Part shown: positions 11,010-20,122 of the stretch, piece after piece | Position numbering within the stretch: the first letter of the stretch is position 1 | Layout of the letters: every line of letters begins with the position of its first letter | From: Bradyrhizobium sp. | Lineage (GTDB): Bacteria; Pseudomonadota; Alphaproteobacteria; Rhizobiales; Xanthobacteraceae | Direction: 5' to 3' | Assembly (NCBI RefSeq): GCF_004799445.1 | Contig: NZ_SSNA01000055.1 | Coordinates: 62,001 to 126,000, forward strand | DNA length: 64,000 nucleotides | Program-made: the position numbers and the translations under genes | Notes under the pieces: generated by a model | The model's database searches: none | The model's input: the letters and a program-made list of their open reading frames with translations, nothing else | What the model was told of the DNA's origin: nothing

Positions 11010-11633
11010 ATGGTCGATTGGTCGGACGAAAGAATATCGGCGCTTTCAGATCAGGATCTGAAAAACCTGCTCGTCAATGCGGAACGGAAATCCGTCGCCG
11101 ACTTGATCGCGCAGTGCAAGGCCGAGATGGAAAAGCGCGACGCCTTGAAGCCTCGCAAGGCCGCCAAGCCGCGCACCGAACTGAAGGAATTCGAACACGC
11201 GATGTCGGGACAACTTGCCGCGGTCGGCAAGGCGATGGCTGAGAAATACGATCTGTCGGAAGAAACCGCGAAGGCAAGGTCGGTGGGCGTGAAGGGCTTC
11301 AAGGCGCACCGGCTACTGGACGCCAAGGGCTACGCCAAGCTCGGCGGCATGCAGCGCGACGGTTCGGTCGCGGTCGACCGCTATATCTCCTACCGGCGCG
11401 GCAAGGACATCGTCTCGCTCAGCGTCTTCCTGCTGAAGGACCAGCCGGTCGAAGCCCACGAATTTCAGGTGATCGCGCCGTTGGCCCTGCTCGAAGGTGG
11501 CAAACCGGTCGCCGAGATTCGCCCGACGGCGACCGCGGCGCAGAAGCAGTCGGCGGACGGCGGGCTCGCGTTCAAGGATCTGCCGAGCGCCGCGCTGGCG
11601 TTCGACGCGGCGTTGGCGAAAATCACGGCTTAA
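11010..11633 (+). CDS. Conserved hypothetical protein, lysine/alanine-rich
   Basis: A 207-residue soluble protein without signal peptide or membrane segment. The first 70 residues are strongly charged and predicted helical (SDQDLKNLLVNAERKSVADLIAQ; then EKRDALKPRKAAKPRT). The C-terminal half is more globular, with RYISYRRGKDIVSLSVFLLK. I do not recognise a named domain. ATG 11010 follows AGAAAAGAAG; an upstream ATG at 10944 is less likely. It follows guaB by 145 bp on the same strand and could be read from its own promoter. Confidence 0.7.
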   Translation: MVDWSDERISALSDQDLKNLLVNAERKSVADLIAQCKAEMEKRDALKPRKAAKPRTELKEFEHAMSGQLAAVGKAMAEKYDLSEETAKARSVGVKGFKAHRLLDAKGYAKLGGMQRDGSVAVDRYISYRRGKDIVSLSVFLLKDQPVEAHEFQVIAPLALLEGGKPVAEIRPTATAAQKQSADGGLAFKDLPSAALAFDAALAKITA

Positions 11634-11643
11634 ACCCGGAACC

Positions 11644-11720
11644 GTCATTGCGAGGAGCGAAGCGACGAAGCAATCCATTCTTGTTGTGGCAATGGATTGC
11701 TTCGCTGCGCTCGCAATGAC
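11644..11720. repeat. REP element, basic form
   Basis: A 77-bp inverted repeat, gtcattgcgaggagcgaagc ... gcttcgctgcgctcgcaatgac, between the lysine-rich hypothetical gene and the MDR oxidoreductase gene. The next gene's ribosome site begins only about 15 bases after it. Confidence 0.85.
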
Positions 11721-11747
11721 GAAAAAAGGCAATTGGAGAGGGAAACC

Positions 11748-12770
11748 ATGTCCCAGGCAAAGCGCGTCGTTCTGGTCTCTCGCCCCGTCGGTGAGCCCAA
11801 GGCCTCTGACTTCCGTATCGAGGAATATGCGCCACCCACGCCCGGCGAGGGCCAGGTCCTGCTGCGCACCATCTGGCTGTCGCTCGATCCCTATATGCGC
11901 GGGCGGATGAGCGATGCCCCGTCCTATGCCGCGCCGGTGCCGATCGGCGGGGTGATGGAGGGCGGCACGGTGTGCGAGGTGATCGCCTCGAACAATCCGG
12001 GCTTTGCCAAGGGCGACATCGTGGTTTCGCACACCGGTTGGCAAACGCACGCGCTGTCCGACGGCAAGAATTTGCGCAAGGTCGATCCGAAGCTCGGACC
12101 GGTCTCGACCGCGCTGGGCGTGCTCGGCATGCCCGGCATGACCGCCTATACCGGCCTGCTCGATATCGGCAAGCCGCAACCCGGCGAAACCGTCGTGGTT
12201 GCGGCGGCTTCCGGCGCGGTCGGCTCGGCGGTCGGCCAGATCGCCAGGATCAAGGGCGCGCGCGCCGTCGGCATCGCGGGCGGTAAAGACAAATGCGAAT
12301 ACGTCAGACGCGACCTCGGCTTCGACGATTGCCTCGATCATCGCGATCCCGATCTCGCCGCGAAGCTGAAGCAGGCCTGCCCGAAGGGGATCGACGTCTA
12401 TTTCGAGAATGTCGGCGGCGCGGTGTTCGAGGCGGTGTTTCCGCTGCTCAATGCGTTCGCGCGTGTACCGGTGTGCGGTCTGATCGCACACTACAACGAC
12501 ACCGAAGCATCCATGCCGAAATGGGCATCATCGATGATGCGCGCGGTGCTGACCAAGCGCCTGACGATCAGGGGCTTCATCGTCAGCGATTTCGCCGCGC
12601 GTCATGCGGATTTCCTGCGCGACATGTCGCAATGGGTGCGCGAGGGCAAGGTCAGGCATCGCGAATTCATCACCGAAGGGCTGGACAACGCGCCCGGCGC
12701 GTTCATGGGGCTGCTCAAGGGCGCCAATTTCGGCAAGCAACTGGTGCGCGTCGGGCCTGACTCAGCGTGA
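11748..12770 (+). CDS. NADP-dependent zinc-free MDR oxidoreductase (CurA / leukotriene B4 dehydrogenase type)
   Basis: A 340-residue medium-chain reductase of the zinc-independent prostaglandin/leukotriene-reductase branch, expected to reduce enone double bonds with NADPH. The nucleotide-binding motif AASGAVGSAVGQIARIKG lies near residues 150-167 and the typical YFENVGGAVFEAV near 218-230. WLSLDPYMRGRM in the N-terminal GroES-like domain is a hallmark of this branch. No zinc-ligand cysteine cluster is visible. ATG 11748 is preceded by GGAGAGGGAAACC. The physiological substrate is unknown. Confidence 0.9.
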   Translation: MSQAKRVVLVSRPVGEPKASDFRIEEYAPPTPGEGQVLLRTIWLSLDPYMRGRMSDAPSYAAPVPIGGVMEGGTVCEVIASNNPGFAKGDIVVSHTGWQTHALSDGKNLRKVDPKLGPVSTALGVLGMPGMTAYTGLLDIGKPQPGETVVVAAASGAVGSAVGQIARIKGARAVGIAGGKDKCEYVRRDLGFDDCLDHRDPDLAAKLKQACPKGIDVYFENVGGAVFEAVFPLLNAFARVPVCGLIAHYNDTEASMPKWASSMMRAVLTKRLTIRGFIVSDFAARHADFLRDMSQWVREGKVRHREFITEGLDNAPGAFMGLLKGANFGKQLVRVGPDSA

Positions 12771-12937
12771 GCCGGGCCCGATAGAGCTTGGCCGGCGTGG
12801 GCCCGTAGACGCAAGCCTTCAAGGCTGAAACGTCGCATATGCATCATGCAAGATAGCGTCTGTGGATGGCGCTCTATCCATAGTACATCCGGCTTGACGG
12901 CGGGACGCCCCGCTACCTGACTGGAGCGCTCTGCAGG

Positions 12938-14338
12938 ATGTTGAAGGATCCAAACGCGACAAAGGGAGCTTTCCCACTCGCGATCGACGGGTTGCCGGCG
13001 GAACGCAGGCGGTGGGCGGTAGCCGCGATCTTTACCGCGCTGGCGATGGCCTCGCTGGATACCGCCATCGCCAACATCGCACTTCCCGCCATCGCTGCCG
13101 ACCTTCACGTCAGCCCGGCGGATGTGGTCTGGGTGGTCAATGTGTATCAGATCGCGCTGGTCGCCACGTTGTTGCCGCTCGGCGCGCTCGGCGAAATCGT
13201 CGGCCACGAGCGAATCTATCTCGGCGGCCTATTGCTGTTCACGCTGGCGTCGCTGGGATGTGCGCTGGCGTGGTCGTTGCCGAGCCTGCTGACCGCCCGC
13301 GCGCTGCAGGGGCTCGGCGCCAGCGGAATCATGAGCGTGAATTCGGCGCTGATCCGCTACGTCTATCCGAGCCGCATCCTGGGCCGCGGTTTTGGCCATA
13401 ACGCGCTGGTGGTCGCGACCGCCTTCACGCTCGGGCCGACGGTCGCCTCCGGCATCCTGGCGATGGGGCCGTGGCCCTGGCTGTTCGCGGTCAACATTCC
13501 CTTCGGCCTGGTTGCCATTGCAATCGGCCTGAAGACCTTGCCGCATCCGCCCCGGGCCGTGCATGCCTTCGATTTCCCGGGCGCGATGCTGGCGGCGAGC
13601 TGCCTCGGTCTGTTTATTCTCGGCATCGGAAGTGCCGCGCATAAGGCATGGCCCGGCCTGGTGTCGATGGAGCTGATCGCCGCGATCCTGTTGGGCTGGC
13701 TCTTGATCCGCAGGCACGCCGATCATCCGGCGCCGATGCTGCCGATCGACCTGTTTCGCCGGCCGGTGTTCGCGCTGTCGGCGGCCACCTCCGTCTGCGC
13801 GTTTGCGGTCCAGGGACTGGCGTTCGTTTCGCTGCCGTTCTACTTCGAGGACATCCTGATGCGGACGCAGGTGGAGACCGGCTTCTTCATGACGCCGTGG
13901 CCGCTGGTGGTCGCGATCATGGCGCCGATCGGCGGCCGGCTGTCCGACCGTTATCCCGCCGGCATTCTCGGCGGCATTGGACTGGTGTTGCTGGGTCTGG
14001 GCATGGTGCTGCTGGCGACGCTTCCGGTGAACCCGGGCATCGCCAATATCGTCTGGCGCATGGTGATCTGCGGGTTCGGATTTGGCTTCTTTCAGACGCC
14101 GAACATCAAGACGCTGATGTCGAGCGCGCCACCGCATCGCAGCGGCGGCGCCAGCGGCATCGTCGCCACCGCGCGCCTGACCGGACAAACCATCGGTGCT
14201 GCGCTGGCGGCGCTGTGCTTCGGCCTCGCCGGCCGCGACGGCGCCACGCTGGCGCTGGCGCTCGGCGCGGGATTTGCCGCGGTCGGCAGCGTGATGAGCT
14301 TTTTGCGCCTGGCGGTGTCGCCGCCGCGCGGCGGCTAG
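12938..14338 (+). CDS. MFS transporter, DHA2-like
   Basis: A 466-residue inner-membrane transporter of the major facilitator superfamily. The first segment has ALAMASLDTAIANIALPAIA, the Asp/Asn pattern of DHA2 exporters. GALGEIVGHERIYLGG stands where motif A is expected, and ARALQGLGASGIMSVN fits the motif B region. About 12-14 hydrophobic segments are visible. It is distinct from the exporter at 7057. The ATG at 12938 has GGAG about 12 bases upstream, which is long, so the exact start is less certain. The substrate is unknown. Confidence 0.88.
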   Translation: MLKDPNATKGAFPLAIDGLPAERRRWAVAAIFTALAMASLDTAIANIALPAIAADLHVSPADVVWVVNVYQIALVATLLPLGALGEIVGHERIYLGGLLLFTLASLGCALAWSLPSLLTARALQGLGASGIMSVNSALIRYVYPSRILGRGFGHNALVVATAFTLGPTVASGILAMGPWPWLFAVNIPFGLVAIAIGLKTLPHPPRAVHAFDFPGAMLAASCLGLFILGIGSAAHKAWPGLVSMELIAAILLGWLLIRRHADHPAPMLPIDLFRRPVFALSAATSVCAFAVQGLAFVSLPFYFEDILMRTQVETGFFMTPWPLVVAIMAPIGGRLSDRYPAGILGGIGLVLLGLGMVLLATLPVNPGIANIVWRMVICGFGFGFFQTPNIKTLMSSAPPHRSGGASGIVATARLTGQTIGAALAALCFGLAGRDGATLALALGAGFAAVGSVMSFLRLAVSPPRGG

Positions 14339-14369
14339 ACAACTGTAAATTTTGGTGGGCAGTGCGGAT

Positions 14370-15281
14370 TTATTTTTCTCGGCGTTCAATTGTCAATACG
14401 GGATGCGGCCTCCACTCGCGCGCCAACCTTTCCGCCTCCGTGATTTGCGCGCTCGTCATAAGCGCCATAAGCCTGTCTCGTTGTTCTAACGCCGTGTATT
14501 TCGACGTATCGACCAGCTTGATGCCAAGCGGGTCAGGTGGCTTTGTATCGCCAAACGCTGCGGCCAAAGTGAACCACATGAGCGCCCGGACATAATCCTG
14601 ATTCGTGCCGCGACCTGACGCATACATGGCCCCGATATTGTACTGCGGACTGTGTATCCAGGTGTCGCCGGGTCGCTCATAAATCTTGTTCGCCGCACGT
14701 CGGTACCATCGAAATGCCTCGGCATCGTCCTGTGCAACGTAAAGGCCATGTTCGTAAGCGACGCCAATAACATTTTCCGCGTAGGAAGAGCTTTGATCCG
14801 CAGCGATGTGATACCACTTAAAGGCTTCGCGAAAATCTTGCAGCACGCCGAGTCCCAGAATATAGGTATCCGCTAGATTGTTTTGGGCTACGACCAAGCC
14901 CTGATCCGCAGCAAGACGAAACCATTTCACCGCCTCGGCTTCGTTTCGCTCGACACCCCAGCCTCGTTGATACAACATCCCAACGTCGTGCTGCGCGTCC
15001 GGCAACCCCTTGTCCGCTGCAATTCGCATCCACCTCATTCCCAAAGCGTAGTCCTGCGGGACGCCCCGGCCTTTGATGTACATGATCCCGAGAAGGCGCT
15101 CGGCATCGGTGTTGTCTTGATCTGCCAAGGTCCCGAGTAATCGAAGGGCAGTTACGTAGTCGCCAATAGTGACCGCCGCCTGCGCGTCCTCGAGCGGGCC
15201 TGCGTTAACAGGAAGGACAGACGCCAAGGTCCATAGAGTGACGGCAAACGATATGAATGGATTTCTGAACACGACGACCAT
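14370..15281 (-). CDS. Secreted Sel1-repeat (TPR-like) protein
   Basis: A 303-residue protein with an N-terminal signal peptide (RNPFISFAVTLWTLASVLPVNAG, cleavage after VNA) and at least five Sel1-like repeats between residues about 30 and 250. The repeats show the usual GIMYIKGRGVPQDYALGMRW / AADKGLPDAQHDVGMLYQRG pattern with AA-D-G spacing. Sel1 repeats form alpha-solenoids for protein-protein contacts, so a scaffold role in the periplasm is inferred. Its codon use looks less G+C-rich than its neighbours. It converges on the MFS gene with only 31 bp between the stops. Confidence 0.85.
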   Translation of the reverse strand: MVVVFRNPFISFAVTLWTLASVLPVNAGPLEDAQAAVTIGDYVTALRLLGTLADQDNTDAERLLGIMYIKGRGVPQDYALGMRWMRIAADKGLPDAQHDVGMLYQRGWGVERNEAEAVKWFRLAADQGLVVAQNNLADTYILGLGVLQDFREAFKWYHIAADQSSSYAENVIGVAYEHGLYVAQDDAEAFRWYRRAANKIYERPGDTWIHSPQYNIGAMYASGRGTNQDYVRALMWFTLAAAFGDTKPPDPLGIKLVDTSKYTALEQRDRLMALMTSAQITEAERLAREWRPHPVLTIERREK

Positions 15282-15526
15282 TTCGGGTTCTTATCTGTCT
15301 GAAAACTATGTTGGCTTAAAATGGTGCGTCAATAGCCGACATCCGGGCTGGCTCGGCGTATGGACTTGTTCAAGCATTGCAGCGAACCTCGTCGAAAATG
15401 CAGCGTTGCATGAGTCCGTTGATGGCACATCGCGTCATTTCGCTGCGGGTACGGAATGTGGTCGCTGGGTATAGCGGACATTGGTCCGAGCCCGCATCAA
15501 TCAAGCTCGATTTATGACTACGCGTG
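15282..15526. other. Intergenic region upstream of the Sel1 gene
   Basis: A 245-bp gap between the start of the Sel1 gene and the end of the SDR gene, both read leftwards. It is comparatively AT-richer than its surroundings and must contain the Sel1 promoter. I see no repeat, terminator or RNA motif. Confidence 0.4.
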
Positions 15527-16327
15527 CTAACCGCGCCGCACGCTGGCGCCGCCGTCCACCGGCAGCGTCACGCCCGTGACAAAACTCGCCTCGTCGGAGG
15601 CCAAGAACAGCGCGGCGTTGGCGACGTCCCAGCCGGTGCCCATCTTGTGGCGCAGCGGCACCTTGGCGTCGCGCTCGGCCTCGACTTCGGCGCGGCTCTT
15701 GTTGAAGGCGCGGGCGCGGGTATCGACCGCCATCGGCGTATTCATCAATCCCGGCAGGATGACGTTGGCGCGGATGCCGTATTCGGCGTTCTGGTAGGCG
15801 AGCTGTTGGGTGAAGGCGATCATCGCCGCCTTGGTCGCCTTGTAGGCGACGTAAGGGTAGCTGGTGATCGCCGCCATCGAGGAGATGTTGATGATGGCGC
15901 CGCTCATCTGCCGGCGCATGATAGGGATCACATATCTCGCCGCGAAAATGCAGCTCTTGAGATTGATCGCCACGCAGCGGTCGATCGCCTCCTCGGTGAT
16001 GTCGAGCAGTTCGGCGTCGCCGCCGGCAAGGCTGACGCCGACATTGTTGTGCAGGATGTCGATGCGGCCCCAGCGGGCATGGGCGTCGGCCACCATCGCC
16101 TTGAGTTCGGTCTCTCTGGTGACGTCGGCCTTGAAGGCCGCCGCGGCGCCTCCGTTGGCGGCGATCAGGTCGACCGTCGCTTGCGCCGAAGCGAGATCGC
16201 GATCGACGCACAGCACGGACGCGCCTTCGCGCGCAAACGTCAGCGCGGTGGCGCGGCCGTTGCCGATGCCTTCGCCCGGGCTCTGCCCGGCGCCGACCAC
16301 GATGGCGACGCGATCTTGCAGGCGCAT
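15527..16327 (-). CDS. SDR-family NAD(P)-dependent oxidoreductase
   Basis: A 266-residue classical short-chain dehydrogenase. The cofactor motif VVGAGQSPGEGIGNG is at residues 10-24, the acidic CVDRD after beta-2 suggests NAD rather than NADP, and HNNVGVS is the NNAG-equivalent. The catalytic Ser and Tyr-X3-Lys are seen in INISSMAAI and YVAYKATKAAM. The C-terminal VTGVTLPVDGGASV is family-typical. It probably oxidises a hydroxyl group of an unidentified substrate. GGGAG lies about nine bases before the ATG. No pathway neighbours are present. Confidence 0.9.
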   Translation of the reverse strand: MRLQDRVAIVVGAGQSPGEGIGNGRATALTFAREGASVLCVDRDLASAQATVDLIAANGGAAAAFKADVTRETELKAMVADAHARWGRIDILHNNVGVSLAGGDAELLDITEEAIDRCVAINLKSCIFAARYVIPIMRRQMSGAIINISSMAAITSYPYVAYKATKAAMIAFTQQLAYQNAEYGIRANVILPGLMNTPMAVDTRARAFNKSRAEVEAERDAKVPLRHKMGTGWDVANAALFLASDEASFVTGVTLPVDGGASVRRG

Positions 16328-16501
16328 GTCGTTTCACTCCCGAAAATTGGGTACTGGTTCAGTACCTCTTGGTTGGCGGGCGGGCAGGGCATCATGCCCG
16401 GTGCGCCCGTCCTGCAGCGTGCCCGCGCGTCCGGCGGCGCGCAAGGTGCGGGCATGATTTGCCCGATGTTGGAACGATCAAGTTCGAAGGATCGGGGAAA
16501 A

Positions 16502-17206
16502 TTACAGCACGCGGTAGCGGATCGCGAAGGCGTCATTGGGTCCGCTGCCCGGGCGATCGCCGGGTGCCACGACGCGATCGGCCAGATGCCACGGCCCGAA
16601 CTGATCGGAGTGCGACGGGCTGGCGGCGAGCCGCAGCTTGAACTGGTACTGGGCCGGGCCCGGCAGATTCAGGATCATGACGCGGTCGGTGGCGCGAAAC
16701 TCCAGCGCCACCGAGCCCCTCAGCACGCTGCGGCCATCGCCGTCGGACGACAACCCGCCTTCGAGGTGGGCGAGGGTCTGGTTCCTGTCGGTATGCAGCT
16801 CGACCTGGGTCTCGGCCAGGGCGGCCGCCGCCTGCGGCAGCCGAATTTCAAACTCGACCGCGGGGCTGGCCGGATTGATGCCGAGATAGGCGAACGCGGC
16901 GTGCCGTAAATCGTAGGCGACGAAGGCGAGGAGGCCGAGCACGAGGGCGAGCGCGAGGCCGTGCCGGATGATGTCCCTGGCGCTGCGATAGCCCGTCCGG
17001 AAATAGACGGTCAGCGCGATGCCGACCGCCATCGCGGCCGCGACGCCCGCGAGCCCCGATATCAAGAGGCCGAATGCGCCGTCCGGGCTGTCGTCCGGGA
17101 ACAGTCCGACTGCTTCCGCCAGCGTGCTGAGGAACGCGGTGACGGAATCGAAGGCGCCCCCGGCCATCGCGGTTGACCCCTTCAGAAGGGAGGATGCAAG
17201 GTCCAT
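16502..17206 (-). CDS. Membrane protein of unknown function
   Basis: A 234-residue protein. After an N-terminal amphipathic stretch there are two strong membrane segments: residues about 50-75 (FGLLISGLAGVAAAMAVGIA) and 90-110 (HGLALALVLGLLAFVAYDL). They are followed by a ~125-residue soluble domain rich in beta-strand pattern. Only alternative initiation codons lie further upstream (TTG at 17299), so the ATG at 17204-17206 is preferred although no clear ribosome site precedes it. I do not recognise the soluble domain. The gene is divergent from the MAPEG gene. Confidence 0.65.
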   Translation of the reverse strand: MDLASSLLKGSTAMAGGAFDSVTAFLSTLAEAVGLFPDDSPDGAFGLLISGLAGVAAAMAVGIALTVYFRTGYRSARDIIRHGLALALVLGLLAFVAYDLRHAAFAYLGINPASPAVEFEIRLPQAAAALAETQVELHTDRNQTLAHLEGGLSSDGDGRSVLRGSVALEFRATDRVMILNLPGPAQYQFKLRLAASPSHSDQFGPWHLADRVVAPGDRPGSGPNDAFAIRYRVL

Positions 17207-17396
17207 CGCAGCGTCTCGCGCGGGGTCGGGATCGATTGGGTTACCGGAATTGACAGGCCCGCTTTTGGGTTGGTCTCGGCAGCGATGATGCTGGTTCAAC
17301 GCTTTCGGTTGGCCGGAAGGCTGCCCTGCCTGATTTATTGTCAGCCGGACGCCCGGCCGCTATAGCGGGGGGCGCGCGCATTCAGGGGGAGTTTCG

Positions 17397-17819
17397 ATGT
17401 CGGTTCCAACGGTTTTACTGCCGGTCTTTGTCCTGATCGGGCTCACTTTCGCACTAATGCTCTGGATGGCCGGTGCCCGCAGAAACGCGCTGGTCAGCCG
17501 CGAGACCACGGTCAAGGATATCGTGCTCGGACAGCCGAACTGGCCGGTCCGCGCCACCCAGATCGGCAATTGCTTCAAGAACCAGTTCGAACTGCCTGTG
17601 CTGTTTTACATTTTGATCGCGCTGGCGCTTCCGCTGCGCCACGCGGATTACCTGATCGTCGTGCTGTCCTGGGTGTTTGTGGTGACGCGCCTGGTGCATG
17701 CCGGGGTATTCGTGAGTTCCAACGATCTGAACCGGCGTTCGCTGGCGTGGTTCGCCGGCGTCGTGGTGCTGCTCATCATGTGGGTCTATTTCGCGCTGAA
17801 GATTCTGTTGTTGATCTGA
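17397..17819 (+). CDS. MAPEG family membrane protein
   Basis: A 140-residue four-helix membrane protein of the MAPEG superfamily (membrane-associated, eicosanoid/glutathione metabolism). Four hydrophobic stretches are at about residues 4-24, 66-82, 85-105 and 117-140. The QIGNCFKNQFELPVLFYIL segment matches the conserved N-x-x-E-x-P pattern of the family. The SD sequence GGGGGAG lies about six bases before the ATG. The bacterial members' substrates are mostly unknown. It is followed 32 bp later by the RNA methyltransferase gene. Confidence 0.88.
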   Translation: MSVPTVLLPVFVLIGLTFALMLWMAGARRNALVSRETTVKDIVLGQPNWPVRATQIGNCFKNQFELPVLFYILIALALPLRHADYLIVVLSWVFVVTRLVHAGVFVSSNDLNRRSLAWFAGVVVLLIMWVYFALKILLLI

Positions 17820-17851
17820 GCGCGCCTTCCTTCTCGAACCGAAAGTTTTGA

Positions 17852-19156
17852 ATGACTCCCGCAGCCCGCCTTTCCGCGGCCATCGAGCTCATCGATACCA
17901 TCGATGCCCAGCGCATTCCGGCGGCGAAGGCGCTGAAGGAGTGGGGCACCGCGCATCGCTTTGCCGGCTCGGGCGACCGCGCCGCGATCTCGGGCCTGCT
18001 CTGGGACGTGCTGCGGCGGCGGGCCTCGAGCGCCTGGATCATGGACGCGGATACGGCGCGCGCGCGCCTGCTGGGCATGCTGAAACTCGAGCGCAAGCTC
18101 GATGCCGAGCAGATCGCGGCATTGTGCGACGGCGGGCGTTTCGCGCCGGCGCCGCTGACCGACGCCGAGCGCGCCGCGCTCACCTCGCGTTCGCTCGCCG
18201 ATGCGCCGGCGCCGATCGCCGGCGATTATCCGGACTGGCTCGACGGATACCTCATGCAGGTGTTCGGCGATGACCGCGTCGCAGAGGCAACCGCAATGGC
18301 GAGCCGGGCGCCGCTCGACCTGCGCGTCAATACCCTGAAGGCGATGCGCGAGAAGGTGCTGGCGTCGACCGCGCATTTGGGAACGATGCCGACGCCATGG
18401 TCGCCGATCGGCTTGCGCATTGACCTGGCCGCCGATGCCCGCAATCCCGGCATCCATGCCGAGGAAGATTTCATCAAGGGCAATATCGAGGTGCAGGACG
18501 AAGGCTCGCAGCTCGCCGCGCTGTTGTCGGCGGCAAAACCCGGCGAGCAGGTGATCGATCTCTGCGCCGGCGCCGGCGGCAAGACCCTGGCGCTGGCCGC
18601 GATGATGCAGGGCAAGGGCCGGCTCATTGCCACAGATCACGACAAGCGGCAGCTGGCGCCGATCTACGAGCGGCTGTCGCGCGCCGGCGTGCACAATTGC
18701 GACGTGCGGACGCCGAAGGGGCCGAACGATACCTTGAGCGACATTCATGCCTCCGCCGATCTGGTGCTGATCGACGCGCCCTGCACGGGAACCGGCACCT
18801 GGCGGCGCAACCCCGACGCCAAGTGGCGGATGCGGCCGGGCGCGCTCGAGGTCCGTCTGAAGGACCAGGTCGAAGTGCTTGATCGCGCCGCCGCATTGGT
18901 AAAACCGGGCGGGCGGATCGCCTATATCACCTGCTCGGTGTTGCCGCCGGAAAACGGCGACCAGATCCGCCAGTTTCTCGTCCGCCATCCCGATTTTGCC
19001 GTGGTGCCGCCCGCCCAAACCATGACCGTGCTCTGGGACAAAGCCGAGGATTTCGCCGCCGCGACGCTGCAATCGGCCGAGGGGCTATTGATGACGCCGC
19101 GCCGCACCGGAACGGACGGGTTTTTCGTCTCGGTGCTGAAGAGGCAGGCGGGCTGA
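17852..19156 (+). CDS. RsmB/NOP-family RNA cytosine-C5 methyltransferase
   Basis: A 434-residue member of the NOL1/NOP2/Sun family, which methylate C5 of cytosine in rRNA or tRNA. The N-terminal ~130 residues are helical and NusB-like in length. The SAM site VIDLCAGAGGKTLALAA is near residues 233-249. The two catalytic cysteines are in DAPCTGTGTWRRNPDAKW (motif IV) and ITCSVLPPENGDQI (motif VI). The arrangement resembles RsmB (Sun/Fmu), but without the exact E. coli N-terminal pattern I leave the symbol blank. It is transcribed just after MAPEG and just before a repeat-dense gap. Confidence 0.9.
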   Translation: MTPAARLSAAIELIDTIDAQRIPAAKALKEWGTAHRFAGSGDRAAISGLLWDVLRRRASSAWIMDADTARARLLGMLKLERKLDAEQIAALCDGGRFAPAPLTDAERAALTSRSLADAPAPIAGDYPDWLDGYLMQVFGDDRVAEATAMASRAPLDLRVNTLKAMREKVLASTAHLGTMPTPWSPIGLRIDLAADARNPGIHAEEDFIKGNIEVQDEGSQLAALLSAAKPGEQVIDLCAGAGGKTLALAAMMQGKGRLIATDHDKRQLAPIYERLSRAGVHNCDVRTPKGPNDTLSDIHASADLVLIDAPCTGTGTWRRNPDAKWRMRPGALEVRLKDQVEVLDRAAALVKPGGRIAYITCSVLPPENGDQIRQFLVRHPDFAVVPPAQTMTVLWDKAEDFAAATLQSAEGLLMTPRRTGTDGFFVSVLKRQAG

Positions 19157-19617
19157 ACCCAGTCGTCATTGCGAGGAGCCAACGGGTCGCGCGAATGCGC
19201 GCCCGATGACAGGCTCCGCGACGAAGCAATCCAGCTCTCCTCGCAAAAAAAGGCGTGGATTGCTTCGCTTCGCTCGCAATGACGGCTGATGGAAGGTCAG
19301 AGCTGCGACCCGCCCGCAATCGCCTTCTCCCCTCCCTCCGCGCGCGTTAGCGCGTGGCGGGGTCGAGACGAGCGAAGCTCGCTCTTAGGGGTCGGGGGTG
19401 GGGGGTCTAGCGGCAAACTCGTTGAAAGCGGCGTTCGCGGCGCGACCCCCCACCCTTGATCCCTCCCCGCCGCTTCGCGGGGGGAGGGAAAAAAAGGAGC
19501 ACTTGCGACGAAGCAATCCATGTATCGGCGCAAAAGAAGGGATGGATTGCGTCGCGGAGCCTGTCATCGGGCGCGCATTCGCGCGACCCGTTGGCTCCTC
19601 GCAATGACGGATGGGGT
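19157..19617. repeat. Repeat-packed intergenic block (two REPs in opposite orientation around a GC-rich palindrome)
   Basis: This 461-bp gap contains no gene. At 19165-19283 is a REP carrying an inserted ~35-bp module (cgggtcgcgcgaatgcgcg...). At about 19330-19497 is a different palindromic element whose ends read cgcgttagcgcg and ccgccgcttcgcgggggg. At 19504-19608 is a second REP with the same ~35-bp module in the opposite orientation. The block separates the convergent RNA methyltransferase and NTF2-like genes. Any short frame in it is an artefact of the palindromes. Confidence 0.85.
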
Positions 19618-19995
19618 TCAACGCGCGAGATGATTGGCGGAGCCCTGGGTGATCTTGCCTTGCGCATCCAGCCGCAGATATTCGCAGATCTTCACGCCGT
19701 TCTCGTTCTGGTAGAAGACAACGATGCTGTCGGGGCTGACATAGGTATCGATCAGCTCAAAATGCAGGTTGGGCGCAAGCTGCTGAAGGGCTTTCCCCCA
19801 ATACATCCGAAGCTTGGCCTTGCCACGTAACGTTCCGCTGGAATCGAAACCCAGCGCCCGGATCTTGTCCGAGGTCATCTCGCAATCGTCGGCATAAAGC
19901 GTGAGAACGTGTTCCAGATCGCGTGAATTCCAGGCCGCAATCCATTGCCGCCCCAAGGCGGCCAAATGCGCGGCGTCGTGATGCTCATGCTGCAT
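19618..19995 (-). CDS. NTF2-like / SnoaL-type nuclear transport factor 2 family protein
   Basis: A 125-residue single-domain protein with the cone-shaped NTF2-like fold pattern: an N-terminal helix with RQWIAAWNSRDLEHVLTLYA and then beta-strands with GKAKLRMYWGKAL and SPDSIVVFYQNENG. Such proteins bind small molecules or act as isomerases/hydrolases; no catalytic set can be named here. A perfect ribosome site AGGAGGAAACC precedes the ATG. It is divergent from guaA, with a palindrome in the shared promoter region. Confidence 0.85.
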   Translation of the reverse strand: MQHEHHDAAHLAALGRQWIAAWNSRDLEHVLTLYADDCEMTSDKIRALGFDSSGTLRGKAKLRMYWGKALQQLAPNLHFELIDTYVSPDSIVVFYQNENGVKICEYLRLDAQGKITQGSANHLAR

Positions 19996-20015
19996 GGTTT
20001 CCTCCTGGCGTTCTT

Positions 20016-20034
20016 AGGTCAATAATACTGACCT
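20016..20034. promoter_or_regulatory. Inverted repeat between NTF2-like gene and guaA
   Basis: AGGTCA-ataatac-TGACCT, six-base arms exactly complementary with a seven-base spacer, 20 bases upstream of the NTF2-like start codon and about 90 bases upstream of guaA. The size and position suit a dimeric repressor site. The T-run that follows (gttttt) would also allow a weak terminator reading rightwards, but no gene ends there. Which regulator binds is unknown. Confidence 0.45.
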
Positions 20035-20122
20035 GTTTTTGATGTGTCCATGCCTGCAGAAGGATGTGGGCCAGCAGTTTTGTGCGGTTGCGAGGCCGCC
20101 GCCCGTCGCGTACTTCCTTGCC

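Noticed and set aside
13229..14389. Minus-strand frame of 386 codons opposite the MFS gene
   Set aside because: Gln/Arg/His-rich antisense artefact of a membrane-protein gene.
15169..15474. 101-codon plus-strand frame upstream of the SDR gene
   Set aside because: Overlaps the signal-peptide end of the Sel1 gene on the other strand and has no ribosome site or domain.
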